Assembly: GCA_019637685.1 (NCBI GenBank)
Contig: JAHBVF010000048.1
Span: 1 to 38,640, forward strand
DNA: 38,640 nt
Source of the DNA: Caldilineaceae bacterium
GTDB taxonomy: Bacteria > Chloroflexota > Anaerolineae > Caldilineales > Caldilineaceae
Direction of reading: 5' to 3'
Of this stretch, positions 1 to 9,012 are shown in pieces (within the stretch, counting starts at the first letter, position 1; every line of letters begins with the position of its first letter). The notes under the pieces are model-generated. The model ran no database searches, was not told the origin of the DNA, and saw only the letters and a list, made by a program, of their open reading frames with translations. The translations under genes were made by a program, and so were the position numbers.

Positions 1-124
1 CTACTCCAAAAAGGTAAAAACGGACGCAGATTTACGCAGATAAACGCCGAACAGACCAACTCTCAATCCTGAGTTTCTCTGCACCTCTGCGTCTCTGCGG
101 GAGATTTCCTGCTTTTCACAGTAG
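1..124. repeat. Inverted-repeat element, family 1 (copy A)
   Basis: The non-coding stretch before the RHS gene begins CTACTCCAAAAAGG and ends CTTTTCACAGTAG, so its ends are imperfect inverted repeats of the form CTACT..AAAAAG. The interior carries the low-complexity words ACGCAGATTTACGCAGATAA and CTCTGCACCTCTGCGTCTCT. The same end sequence and a similar interior occur in the element at 19795-19925, and a fragment lies near 16677-16757. It encodes nothing and looks like a miniature mobile or hairpin element. The left end coincides with the window edge, so a target duplication cannot be checked. Confidence 0.55.
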
Positions 125-159
125 ACACATTTTTTTCTGGCATTTCCGAGGAGAATGAA

Positions 160-3100
160 ATGAAACAGCGACCCTTTGCCACAACTCTCCTGCTCCTGCT
201 CTGGCTGATGCAGAGCTTTATCACACCCCTGGCCGCGGCTCCACAGAGACCTGCCGGGTTTTCTGAAACCCGGCAGGTCCTGGCCGCCGTCCACACAATT
301 AATATCACCGACAACGGCTTTAGCCCGGCTACACTGACCATCAAAACCGGCGAGAGCGTCCAGTGGCAGAACGCCACCAGCCAGCCTCAGACCGTGCGCA
401 GTGGACCGTTGCCCCGGTTGCTGTTGCCGCTGGTGATGTCTGACACTGACAGCGACAACGGCGCGGCCGCGCGCCGCTCGGCCTTTGTGCCCACAGACCA
501 GTTCGAGGGTCACATCCAGCCGGGCCAGAACTACAGCCGCAGCTACAATACCGCGGGGGAATTCGTCTATCACCTGGCGGGCAGCCTCCACACGGGACGC
601 ATTGTGGTGGAGCAGAGCAACACCCCGCCGCCGCCGCCTACCGACACATCCACCGCGCCCCTGCCCATGAGCGACGCGGCCGTCCATCTCTACACCGGCG
701 AGGACGCGCCCCAGAAAAATGTGGCCGAAAATGCCATCGACCCCCGGCGGGTGATGGTTCTGCGCGGGCTTGTCTTTGACCGACTGGGCCATCCCCTCCC
801 CGGCGTGCGGGTGACGGTTCTCAACGCGCCCGACTTCGGCCACACCTTCTCGGCCGCGGATGGAACCTTCAATCTGGCCCTCAACGGCGGCGGCACATTT
901 ACCGTCAACCTGGAAAAGAGTGGCTATCTGCCTGTCCAGCGCACAGTCGTGGACCCGCCCTGGCAGGAATACATTCTGCTGGACGGGATTGTGATGACCC
1001 AACTGGACGAGCAGGTCACGACTATCGACCTGAACTCGACCGCGCCCATCCAGATCGCCAGGGGCGCGCCCCAGAGCGACGCCGACGGCACACGCCAGGC
1101 CACCCTGCTGGTGACGAAGGGCATCACCGCGGCGATGGTGCTGGCCGACGGCAGCGTGCAGTCCCTGACCAGCCTGAATGTGCGGGCCACTGAGTATACC
1201 GTCGGCGATCTGGGCGCGATGTCCATGCCCGGGGACCTGCCCGCCAACTCCGGCTACACCTACGCCGTCGAATTCTCGGTGGACGAGGCGTTGCAGGCCA
1301 ACGCCAGCGAAGTGCGCTTCTCCCAACCGCTGATCAACTATACCGAAAATTTCATCGGCGCGCCGGTGGGCAGCGGCGTCCCCACTGGCTACTACGACCG
1401 GGTGCAGGGGCGCTGGATTCCCTCCAAAAATGGACGGGTGATCAAAATCATCGCGGTCAACGGCGGCAAAGCGGATGTGGATGTGACCGGCGACGGCGCG
1501 GCGGATACGGGTGAGCCGTTGGCCGCGCTGGGCATCAGCGACGACGAGCGGGCCAGTTTGGCGAACCTCTACACTGCGGGCCAGGAGTTGTGGCGGGTGG
1601 AGATTCCCCACTTTACGCCCTGGGATCACAACTGGCCCTTTGGCCCGCCGCCCGATGCCCAGGCCCCCAAACTCAAAGAGTTCGTCTGGAAAGACCCCAA
1701 CGATCCCTGCCGCACCGCGGGTTCGATTATCGGCTGCGAAACCCAGACCGTCGGCGAAGTCGTGCCCCTCATCGGCGCGCCCTACAGCCTCGTCTACCAG
1801 AGCGACCGGGTTCCCGGCTGGAAAGTGGCGGAGGACCTGGAGATTCCCATCACCGGCCCGCTGCTGCCGTCGGACCTGCGGGGCGTCCACCTGACCATCG
1901 ACATCGGCGGGCGGCGTTTCGAGGAGAAGTGGTGCAACAAGGCCCTGGCGGGTGAACGCACCTGCAAAGACCTGCCCCCGGTGACGCCCAACGTCAACTA
2001 CACCTTCCTGTGGGATGGGAAAGACGCCTTTGGCCGGACAATGGCCGGTCGGCCTGTGGCCCGGATTACTGTCTCGTATATCTACACCCTCAAATACTAT
2101 CCGGCCGCGGCCGAGTTTGAGTCCAGCTTCGGCCAACTGCCCAGCGACACCAACTACTGGAACGGGCGGGCCTCCTGCGGCAACCAACTGGTGGGCGCGT
2201 GGACCCAATACACCGATTTCGAGTGGATTCACAAAGCCCATTTCTTCTGCGGCATCGGCGTCAGCCAGACGGTCTACCGCTCCATCGGGGCCTGGGACGC
2301 CCGGTCCACGACGGGGCTGGGCGGCTGGACGCTGAATGTCCACCACGCCTACGACCCCCAGGAGCGGGTGCTCTATCGGGGCGATGGCACGCGCCAATCC
2401 GCCGACGCGCTGGGGCTGATGGCGGTGACGCTGGCCGGGGGCGTGAACACCGTTCCCTTCCCCGAAGCCGAGGGCAAGCCCGCGGTGGAAGCGGATGTGG
2501 ACTATCTGGGCGACATCGCCCTCGCGCCGGACGGCTCGATCTTCGCCTACACCGGGCTGAACCGCAATCACATCGTCAAAATTGCTCCGGACGGGATCAT
2601 CCGCACCTACGCGGGCAAGGACCGCGAACGGGGCGACCCCAGCGGCGACGGCGGCCCGGCCCTGGAAGCGACCCTGGGCAGCGAAATCAACGGTTTGACA
2701 ACTGGCCCGGATGGCAGCCTCTACTTCCTGACTACCGGCAACAGCTATCCCGCGGGCTACATCCGCAAGATCGATCCCGACGGCATTATCACGACGATTG
2801 CCGGGATCAACTACGACTTCAAAGCCACAGAGAGCGGTGACGGTGGCCCGGCCAGCCAGGCCCGGCTGACTGCTCCCATCGAAATTGTGATGGGGCCGGA
2901 CGGCAGCCTCTACTTCTCCGAGCGGGCGGGCGGCGTGAACGGCTGGAAGGCGCGCGTGCGCAAGATCGACCCCAGCGGCATTGTGACGACGGTTGTGGGC
3001 GGCGGCGACAAATTGATGACCGATCCGGCCCTGACCGGGGTGGGGCTGCCCGCCACATCCGTCAACATTGGCCGGGTCTACGGCCTAGCTTTTGGACCGG

Positions 3101-6100
3101 ACGGCGCGCTGTATCTGGCCTTCCCTGTGGAAAAGGTGGTGCTGCGTCTGGGCATCGATGGGCGGCTCACCCGCTTTGCCGGCAACGGCCAGAACGACGA
3201 CGGCGTGCCCAGCGGTCCGGCCAGCCAGATGGGCATCGGCCAGCCGCTGAAGGTGGCGACCGATCGAGCAGGCACTGTCTACGTCTTCAGCGCCAGCAGC
3301 CTGAGCAACAGCCTGCGCATCTGGCGGGTGGACGGCAACGGCGATATGGAAGTCATCGCGGGCCGGGTCAACAACTGTGGCTACTCTTTGGGCAAGAGCG
3401 GCGAGGCAGCCCTCAATGCCTGCATCGGCGGTCACAGCCGGGGGCTGGAAGTGGGACCGGACGGCGTCGTCTACTTCGGCGATGGCCGCTACCAGATTCG
3501 CAAGCTGGCGACACCCCTGCCCGGCTTCGGCGTGGGCGAGTTTGTCCTGCCCTCGGCGGACGGCGGCGAACTCTACGAGTTCGACCGCTTTGGCCGCCAC
3601 CTGGCCACGCGGGATGCAGTGACCGGCGCGCTGCGGGTGCGCTTCACCTATGACGGGGCCGGGCGACTGTCCGCGGCGGTGGATGCCTATGGCAATACGA
3701 CGACAATCGAGCGGGACGGCAGCGGCCTGCCCACGGCGATTGTGGCTCCGGGCGGCCAGCGCACCACACTGGCGCTGAATGGGGAAGGTTTTCTGAGCGC
3801 CATCGGCCAGCCCGGCGGCCAACCCTACCAGATGAAATACACCGGCGGCGGTCTGATCAGCGAATTCATCCAGCCCGGCGGCGAGAGTTCCCGTTATAGC
3901 TACGCGGCGGACGGACGGCTGACCCAGGCCCAGCGGCCCAACGGCGAGCAGAAGACGCTGGCCCGTGTCCAGACCAACAGCGCCGTGACGGTCACCGTGA
4001 CCAGTAAAAGCGGCCTGGTCACGACGTACCTGCTGGACAGCCTGCCCAGCGGCGAGAACCGACGGCGGGTGGTCCAGCCCGACGGCACAGCCTTCACGCT
4101 GCTGGTGCAGCCGGACAAGACGCGGGTGCAACTGCTGGCCGACGGCACGCGCATCACATCGACGGTGGCGGCGGACCCCCGCTGGGGGATGACTGCGCCC
4201 TACATCGCGCAGGAGATTGTCACCACACCGGGTGGGCTGGTGCGGGAGACAACGACGACGAAGAGCGTCACTGACCTGAGCCGCGTCAACCCGATGAGCT
4301 TTGCGCTCCTGAGCACAGATACCAGCGAGCAGGAGGGCGGTTGGTCGAGTTCCCGCTCGTCGGTGACCTACGAGAGCGCCACCCGCACCTACACAAATAT
4401 CAGTGCGGAGGGCAAAGAGTCGGTCGTCACCGTTGACGACAAAGGACAAATTGTGCGCTGGCAGATGGGTGATGCAGGCAGCGTCGAGCCGATTCTCTAC
4501 AGCTACGACAGCCGGGGACGGCTGGCGCAGGTGGCCCAGGGCAATCTCTCCCTGACCAACAGCTACAACGACCAGAACTGGCTGGTGGCCCAGAGCGACG
4601 GGACCGGGCGCACGACTCTCTACGAGAACGACGCCGCGGGCCGGGTGACCCGGGCGCAACTGCCCGGCGGCCAGTCCTACCGCTACGCCTACGACGCCAA
4701 CGGGCGGCTGGTCAGCGTGACAATGCCCAACGGGAGCGTTCACAGCTTCGGCTACAATCCCGTGGGCGATGAGGCCAGCCGTTCTATCGGCGGCCAGCCC
4801 GGCAGCCTGACCCGCAGCTTCAACAGCGACGGCGCGTTGAGCGGTGAGACTCTGGCCGGCGGCGGCGCGCGCAGCTTCGGCTTCGATCCCTTCGGGCGGC
4901 TGGCGACCAGCACCACTGGCTATGACAGCGGCCAGATGAGCTATGACAACCAGACCGGCCAGACTGTCGGGATGAGCCGCACCCCCGCGGGCGGCCCCAC
5001 CCACAGCCTGCAAACGGTCTACGACGGCAGCCTGCCCGTGGGGGTGGATGTGACGGGTCTGGCCCCGGCCAGCTTTGTCTACACCTATACCCGCGGCTTT
5101 CGGCTGCAAAACCAGCGCTGGACGATTGGCAACAGCACGCTGGAACTGCCGCTGGCCTGGAACAAAGACAATCTGCCTGTGAAGATCGGTCCCTTCCAGT
5201 GGGAACGCTACGCCGCGCAGGGCGCGGTCAGTGCCATCCGGGACGAGCATCTGCGCCTGGACTTCCAGTATGACAATCTACGCCGCCTGGCCAGCCGCAG
5301 CGCCCAGGTGGAGGACGCCAATCTGGGCACATTCACCTACAGCTACGATGCCAGCGGGCGGCTGGCGAGTGCGATGGAAGCCGGCGGTCTTGAGTTCAAC
5401 ACAGTAGCCTACAGCTACGACGCCAACGGCCAACTGGTGCAGGTGAGCCGCAACGGGGATGTGCTGGAACAGTACACCTACGACGCCAACGGCAACCGCC
5501 TCAGCCGCAGTCAGGCAGGCCAGCCAGCGGTCACCGCGGCCTACGACGCCCAGGACCGGCTGACCCAACTGGGCGGGGTGGCCTACAGCTTCAACGCCGA
5601 CGGCTTTTTGACCCAGCGGGGCGGCGACAGTTTCAGCTACGGCGTGCGCGGGGAACTGTTGCAGGCAGTGGTGGGCGGTCAGACGATCCGCTACAGCTAC
5701 GACGCCCTCAACCGGCGGGTGGCGGCCGCGGGACCGGCAGGCACGCGCCACTTCTTCTACAGCGATCTGTCCAACCCCTACCGGCTGACAGGCGTGCAGG
5801 ACGAAGCCGGGGTGGTCACGTGGCTCTTCTACGACGAGGCCGGTCTGCCGATCAGCCTGGAACGCCAGGGCAGCCGTTTCTATGTGCTGACGGACCAGGT
5901 GGGCACGCCCCGGACGGTGACGGACGCGACCGGCGCGGTGGTCAAGCAGTTGGTCCACGACAGCTACGGCCTGCTCCTCAGCGACAGCGCGCCGGCCTTC
6001 GATCTGCCCATCGGCTTCAGCGGCGGTCTGGCGGACAAGTACACCGGTCTGCTCTACTTCAACTGGCGGGACTACGACCCGGCCGCGGGGCGCTGGGCAG

Positions 6101-6633
6101 CCCGTGACCCCCTGGCCTTTGAGGGCAGCAGCCGCAATCTCTACGCCTATGCGGGCAACGACCCGGTGGGCCATCGGGACCCGCTGGGGTTGGCCGAGTT
6201 GGGCTTCTCTGCCTATGCCGGGGTAGGCGGCGGTGCGTCGATTGTCTGGGAGCCGAGCGATCCCAAAACGATGGCAGTTTGTGCCGAGGGTGGCGTGGGT
6301 GTCGGCGGCGGTGTCGAGTTTGATCTGATGCAGGGGCTGCCCCGGGACCGGGATGGCAAGCCAACTAACAACACCCGTCTCATTGCCGAGGTAGGTACAA
6401 GCGTTGGTCCGATCAAACTGGGGCTGGCCGGGGAACTGGACCTGGACTGCTTCAATGGAACGGTAAAAGCGAATGTGGGGGCTGGGGCCTTCAAAGTAGA
6501 GACCGACACCGGCGGCGGCTGGACCGGCAAAGTCGCTGGCTTCACCCCGGCCAGCATTGAGAAGATGTCCGGTGGGAAGATGGAGGGGAAGGTGGCGATC
6601 AAGCAGTGCTGGAGTTTTGGGCTGCCCTTCTAA
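160..6633 (+). CDS. Giant secreted RHS/YD-repeat protein with N-terminal cupredoxin-like domain
   Basis: This 2157-residue protein starts at an ATG behind GAGGAG. Residues 1-27 are a signal peptide. Residues 45-151 resemble a cupredoxin fold (HTINITDNGFSPATLTI at the start, LHTGRIVVE at the end), but the usual Cys ligand is missing and an acidic insert is present. Residues about 198-268 resemble a carboxypeptidase regulatory-like beta domain. Residues about 781-1117 contain NHL-type repeats (PDGSLYF, IRKIDPDGIITTIAG). Residues about 1137-2010 are YD/RHS repeats ending in the RHS core signature (RDPLAFEG, NLYAYAGNDP, DPLGL). The 146 residues after DPLGL form a glycine-rich tail that I do not recognise; in RHS proteins this position often carries a toxin. 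The order NHL then YD shell is like teneurins and bacterial TcC/RHS shells. No immunity-like gene follows; the next gene is convergent. RHS identity is certain, function is not. Confidence 0.95.
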   Translation: MKQRPFATTLLLLLWLMQSFITPLAAAPQRPAGFSETRQVLAAVHTINITDNGFSPATLTIKTGESVQWQNATSQPQTVRSGPLPRLLLPLVMSDTDSDNGAAARRSAFVPTDQFEGHIQPGQNYSRSYNTAGEFVYHLAGSLHTGRIVVEQSNTPPPPPTDTSTAPLPMSDAAVHLYTGEDAPQKNVAENAIDPRRVMVLRGLVFDRLGHPLPGVRVTVLNAPDFGHTFSAADGTFNLALNGGGTFTVNLEKSGYLPVQRTVVDPPWQEYILLDGIVMTQLDEQVTTIDLNSTAPIQIARGAPQSDADGTRQATLLVTKGITAAMVLADGSVQSLTSLNVRATEYTVGDLGAMSMPGDLPANSGYTYAVEFSVDEALQANASEVRFSQPLINYTENFIGAPVGSGVPTGYYDRVQGRWIPSKNGRVIKIIAVNGGKADVDVTGDGAADTGEPLAALGISDDERASLANLYTAGQELWRVEIPHFTPWDHNWPFGPPPDAQAPKLKEFVWKDPNDPCRTAGSIIGCETQTVGEVVPLIGAPYSLVYQSDRVPGWKVAEDLEIPITGPLLPSDLRGVHLTIDIGGRRFEEKWCNKALAGERTCKDLPPVTPNVNYTFLWDGKDAFGRTMAGRPVARITVSYIYTLKYYPAAAEFESSFGQLPSDTNYWNGRASCGNQLVGAWTQYTDFEWIHKAHFFCGIGVSQTVYRSIGAWDARSTTGLGGWTLNVHHAYDPQERVLYRGDGTRQSADALGLMAVTLAGGVNTVPFPEAEGKPAVEADVDYLGDIALAPDGSIFAYTGLNRNHIVKIAPDGIIRTYAGKDRERGDPSGDGGPALEATLGSEINGLTTGPDGSLYFLTTGNSYPAGYIRKIDPDGIITTIAGINYDFKATESGDGGPASQARLTAPIEIVMGPDGSLYFSERAGGVNGWKARVRKIDPSGIVTTVVGGGDKLMTDPALTGVGLPATSVNIGRVYGLAFGPDGALYLAFPVEKVVLRLGIDGRLTRFAGNGQNDDGVPSGPASQMGIGQPLKVATDRAGTVYVFSASSLSNSLRIWRVDGNGDMEVIAGRVNNCGYSLGKSGEAALNACIGGHSRGLEVGPDGVVYFGDGRYQIRKLATPLPGFGVGEFVLPSADGGELYEFDRFGRHLATRDAVTGALRVRFTYDGAGRLSAAVDAYGNTTTIERDGSGLPTAIVAPGGQRTTLALNGEGFLSAIGQPGGQPYQMKYTGGGLISEFIQPGGESSRYSYAADGRLTQAQRPNGEQKTLARVQTNSAVTVTVTSKSGLVTTYLLDSLPSGENRRRVVQPDGTAFTLLVQPDKTRVQLLADGTRITSTVAADPRWGMTAPYIAQEIVTTPGGLVRETTTTKSVTDLSRVNPMSFALLSTDTSEQEGGWSSSRSSVTYESATRTYTNISAEGKESVVTVDDKGQIVRWQMGDAGSVEPILYSYDSRGRLAQVAQGNLSLTNSYNDQNWLVAQSDGTGRTTLYENDAAGRVTRAQLPGGQSYRYAYDANGRLVSVTMPNGSVHSFGYNPVGDEASRSIGGQPGSLTRSFNSDGALSGETLAGGGARSFGFDPFGRLATSTTGYDSGQMSYDNQTGQTVGMSRTPAGGPTHSLQTVYDGSLPVGVDVTGLAPASFVYTYTRGFRLQNQRWTIGNSTLELPLAWNKDNLPVKIGPFQWERYAAQGAVSAIRDEHLRLDFQYDNLRRLASRSAQVEDANLGTFTYSYDASGRLASAMEAGGLEFNTVAYSYDANGQLVQVSRNGDVLEQYTYDANGNRLSRSQAGQPAVTAAYDAQDRLTQLGGVAYSFNADGFLTQRGGDSFSYGVRGELLQAVVGGQTIRYSYDALNRRVAAAGPAGTRHFFYSDLSNPYRLTGVQDEAGVVTWLFYDEAGLPISLERQGSRFYVLTDQVGTPRTVTDATGAVVKQLVHDSYGLLLSDSAPAFDLPIGFSGGLADKYTGLLYFNWRDYDPAAGRWAARDPLAFEGSSRNLYAYAGNDPVGHRDPLGLAELGFSAYAGVGGGASIVWEPSDPKTMAVCAEGGVGVGGGVEFDLMQGLPRDRDGKPTNNTRLIAEVGTSVGPIKLGLAGELDLDCFNGTVKANVGAGAFKVETDTGGGWTGKVAGFTPASIEKMSGGKMEGKVAIKQCWSFGLPF

Positions 6634-6666
6634 GCGAAAAGCGCTGAAACGAAATGTGTTAGATGG

Positions 6667-6711
6667 AAAAGCGTTGGAACGGGATATTTTTTTCCGTTCC
6701 AACGCTTTTTT
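6667..6711. terminator. Bidirectional intrinsic terminator between convergent genes
   Basis: A perfect 16-bp stem (AAAAGCGTTGGAACGG with its complement at 6694-6709) encloses an 11-base loop. It is followed by a T run on the + strand and preceded by an A run, which is a T run on the - strand. It can end both the RHS transcript and the dehydrogenase operon coming from the right. Confidence 0.85.
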
Positions 6712-6778
6712 GTATTTTTGCGCTTGTGGATGTACTGCCTGTCTATTCAAGAGAGGCAAAGGGAGGATGTTTTTATCG

Positions 6779-7864
6779 CTATGTGTCATCTTCCCAGGTG
6801 AAGAAAACGCTCAGCCAGCCCTGTGGCCCGGCCATCATTCGATCGTAGAGGGACGGGGCCTCGGAGTAGTGGGACACGTGGCTGATCAGTGGCTTGACAT
6901 CCAGCTCTTTGCGCCGAATCAGGTCGAGAATCACGTGCTGGTTACGCGCTCGGGTCCAGGGCCAGTAGGGGTGGGTGTCAATCATTCCCGTTTGGTAGGA
7001 CCCCATTATTTGAATCTCTCTGCGGAAGAGTTCGTTGGACTCGATCTCCACGCTGCCGCTGGTCGCGCCCACCAGCATAATACGTCCCCGGTCTGCCGCG
7101 GCTTTGATCAGCGTTGGATAGTTGCCAATGAACGATGTGCAGTGAAGTTGTACCGCGGCCCCGCTTCCCTGTTCCATATTGGGCAGCGCGCCCCGCCATC
7201 GCCAGGGCAATTGGGTGACAGCCCGAATTTCATCCACCACATTCTGGTGGTTGGCATTGATGGTGTGGGAAGCCCCCACCTGCCGGGCCAGGACCAGGCG
7301 TTCATCAGCCGTGTCCACGCCGATGAGCGGATAGGCACCGGACAGGCGGCAGAGTTGCAAGGCCATCAGGCCGACCACCCCCAGCCCGTGAACCGCGATG
7401 GATTCTCCCAATTGAATCTGGGCACGGCGCACCCCGTGAAGGGCCACATCACCCAGAACGCAGAAGGCCGCTTCTGTGTCTGGAATATCCGCGGGCAGCC
7501 GTTCAATGCGAAATTCCTGGGGGATGGCTGCCTCATTTTGGGCTTTGGAGGGTGTGACCAGCCAGTGGCTGCTGTGGTTGCCGCCACAGAGCACCCGATC
7601 GCCCGCTTTCCAGTCGGTTATCTGGCTGCCGACCGCCTCGACTTCTCCGATGGCTGTGTAGCCCAAACTGGTCGGTTCAAATTTCGCCTGCTCGTCGGGC
7701 TGGGCCAGCCGCCGTCGCCGAACGCCGTTGATTTCACTGCCTGCACTGACCTGCGTAGTGCGAACCCGAACCAGAATCTGGTCTGGGGCCGGTGATGGAA
7801 TAGAAAATTCCTCGATCTCGATCTGGCCCGTTGGGGTGAGGATCAATCGTTTGCCTGTGCTCAT
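6779..7864 (-). CDS. Zinc-type medium-chain dehydrogenase/reductase family protein
   Basis: This 361-residue protein has the two-domain layout of medium-chain alcohol dehydrogenases. An N-terminal GroES-like half includes LGYTAIGEVEAVG and AGDRVLCGG. A Rossmann half has the nucleotide loop GLGVVG at about residues 160-165. The first catalytic zinc ligand is not the usual Cys: the local sequence is SAGSEI, as in SAGTE-type members such as bacteriochlorophyllide or sugar-acid dehydrogenases. No four-Cys structural zinc lobe is visible. Substrate cannot be read from the sequence. It is the last gene of the operon running from 13672, 32 bp after the dehydrogenase gene upstream, which suggests oxidation of the imported substrate or its product. 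Confidence 0.88.
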   Translation of the reverse strand: MSTGKRLILTPTGQIEIEEFSIPSPAPDQILVRVRTTQVSAGSEINGVRRRRLAQPDEQAKFEPTSLGYTAIGEVEAVGSQITDWKAGDRVLCGGNHSSHWLVTPSKAQNEAAIPQEFRIERLPADIPDTEAAFCVLGDVALHGVRRAQIQLGESIAVHGLGVVGLMALQLCRLSGAYPLIGVDTADERLVLARQVGASHTINANHQNVVDEIRAVTQLPWRWRGALPNMEQGSGAAVQLHCTSFIGNYPTLIKAAADRGRIMLVGATSGSVEIESNELFRREIQIMGSYQTGMIDTHPYWPWTRARNQHVILDLIRRKELDVKPLISHVSHYSEAPSLYDRMMAGPQGWLSVFFTWEDDT

Positions 7865-7896
7865 TGATGGGTTCCTTGGCGAGTGTCCGGTTCAGC

Positions 7897-8952
7897 TTAT
7901 AAGGGCAGGTTGACACGGACATTGCCCTGATGGTGGGAACGCAGGATGGCCAACATAATTTCCAGGGTTTTGCGCGCCTCCTGGCCGGTCGAGACCAATT
8001 CGCCACCGTTCTCAAGGGTGTGGACCAATTCGGCCAATGCCCCGATCTGATAGGTATACATATAGTCGTCTACTGGGATTTCGGACCTGGCCCATTCGTA
8101 ATGGGAAGTGCCCCGGAGCAGAGTCGCTCCCCGGTCCGAGACTTCGATGCGGCCTCCGTCGCAGATCAGCTCAAATTGGGAGCCGGGCATATCGATTTTG
8201 ATGCAGTTGAAGAAGGCCCGCACCCCATTTTCAAAATGGATATAGGCCGAGGCTGCCGGATCGGTCGCGGGATCGTGCCCCCCGTCACCGGTGTATTCGG
8301 TGAAGTGCTCAAAGCCTGCTTCCAACTCTGCCCACACCCAGGCCGGATTCGACTCGGCAAAAAATGTCAGCATATCAATGGAGTGAGTTCCGTTGCGAAA
8401 GAGCATGGCCCGTTGGCTGTACAGGCTGCTGACAATCGAGCGCAGTTGGCCCACCTGACCGCTGCGGATCAGTTCGCGCACGGCGAGAAAGGTGGGGGAC
8501 CACCGCCGGGTGTGCTCGATGGAGAGCAGGACGTTGTGGCGTTGGCAGGCCTCGATCATCCGATCTGCGTCGGCCAGGGTGGTGGCAATGGGCTTTTCGC
8601 ACAGAATGGCCTTGGCTCCGCTCTCGGCCGCAGCCACTGTGAAATCCGCGTGCAGATGATCCGGGGTGGCTACGCTGACGATATCCGGCTGTTCCTGGGC
8701 CAACATCTCCCGGTAGTCTGTGTAGTAGTGCATATCAGGCCACACATCCTGCCAATCAGTCCGGAAGGTATCCAGTGCCTCCTGGCGAATGTCACAAACG
8801 GCTGTCAGGTCTGTCTGGGGGTGGCGATAGTAGGCGGCGGCGTGGGAACGGGGCATAGCTCCGTATATGGGCATCTGGGGCGATTCGGGCGGTCGGCGAG
8901 CGCCGATGCCAGTCAGTCCGATGATGACACCCCGATAGGTTGCGTTGTTCAT
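7897..8952 (-). CDS. Gfo/Idh/MocA family oxidoreductase
   Basis: This 351-residue NAD(P)-dependent dehydrogenase belongs to the glucose-fructose oxidoreductase/inositol dehydrogenase family. The diagnostic CEKPIA motif lies near residue 118 and supplies the family's conserved lysine. A GTHSIDM segment carries the histidine usually found in the active site. The N-terminal dinucleotide loop is unusual: GLTGIGARR is followed by a Pro-rich insert (PPESPQMPIYG) before the first helix. It sits mid-operon between the unknown protein (60 bp gap) and the zinc-type dehydrogenase. A role in oxidising an imported sugar, cyclitol or sugar acid is likely; the exact substrate is unknown. Confidence 0.92.
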   Translation of the reverse strand: MNNATYRGVIIGLTGIGARRPPESPQMPIYGAMPRSHAAAYYRHPQTDLTAVCDIRQEALDTFRTDWQDVWPDMHYYTDYREMLAQEQPDIVSVATPDHLHADFTVAAAESGAKAILCEKPIATTLADADRMIEACQRHNVLLSIEHTRRWSPTFLAVRELIRSGQVGQLRSIVSSLYSQRAMLFRNGTHSIDMLTFFAESNPAWVWAELEAGFEHFTEYTGDGGHDPATDPAASAYIHFENGVRAFFNCIKIDMPGSQFELICDGGRIEVSDRGATLLRGTSHYEWARSEIPVDDYMYTYQIGALAELVHTLENGGELVSTGQEARKTLEIMLAILRSHHQGNVRVNLPL

Positions 8953-9012
8953 GTGGATTTCTCCGCTGGGGGAAGGGGGAAAGGCGGAATTGAAAGATTG
9001 TCTGTAAATAGC

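Noticed and set aside
1..6789. Long open frames on the - strand opposite the RHS gene (for example 1-2571, 3085-5250, 5278-6789)
   Set aside because: They are antisense to an unmistakable RHS gene, have Arg/Gly/Pro/His-rich compositions typical of GC-rich shadows, and show no domain or ribosome binding site.
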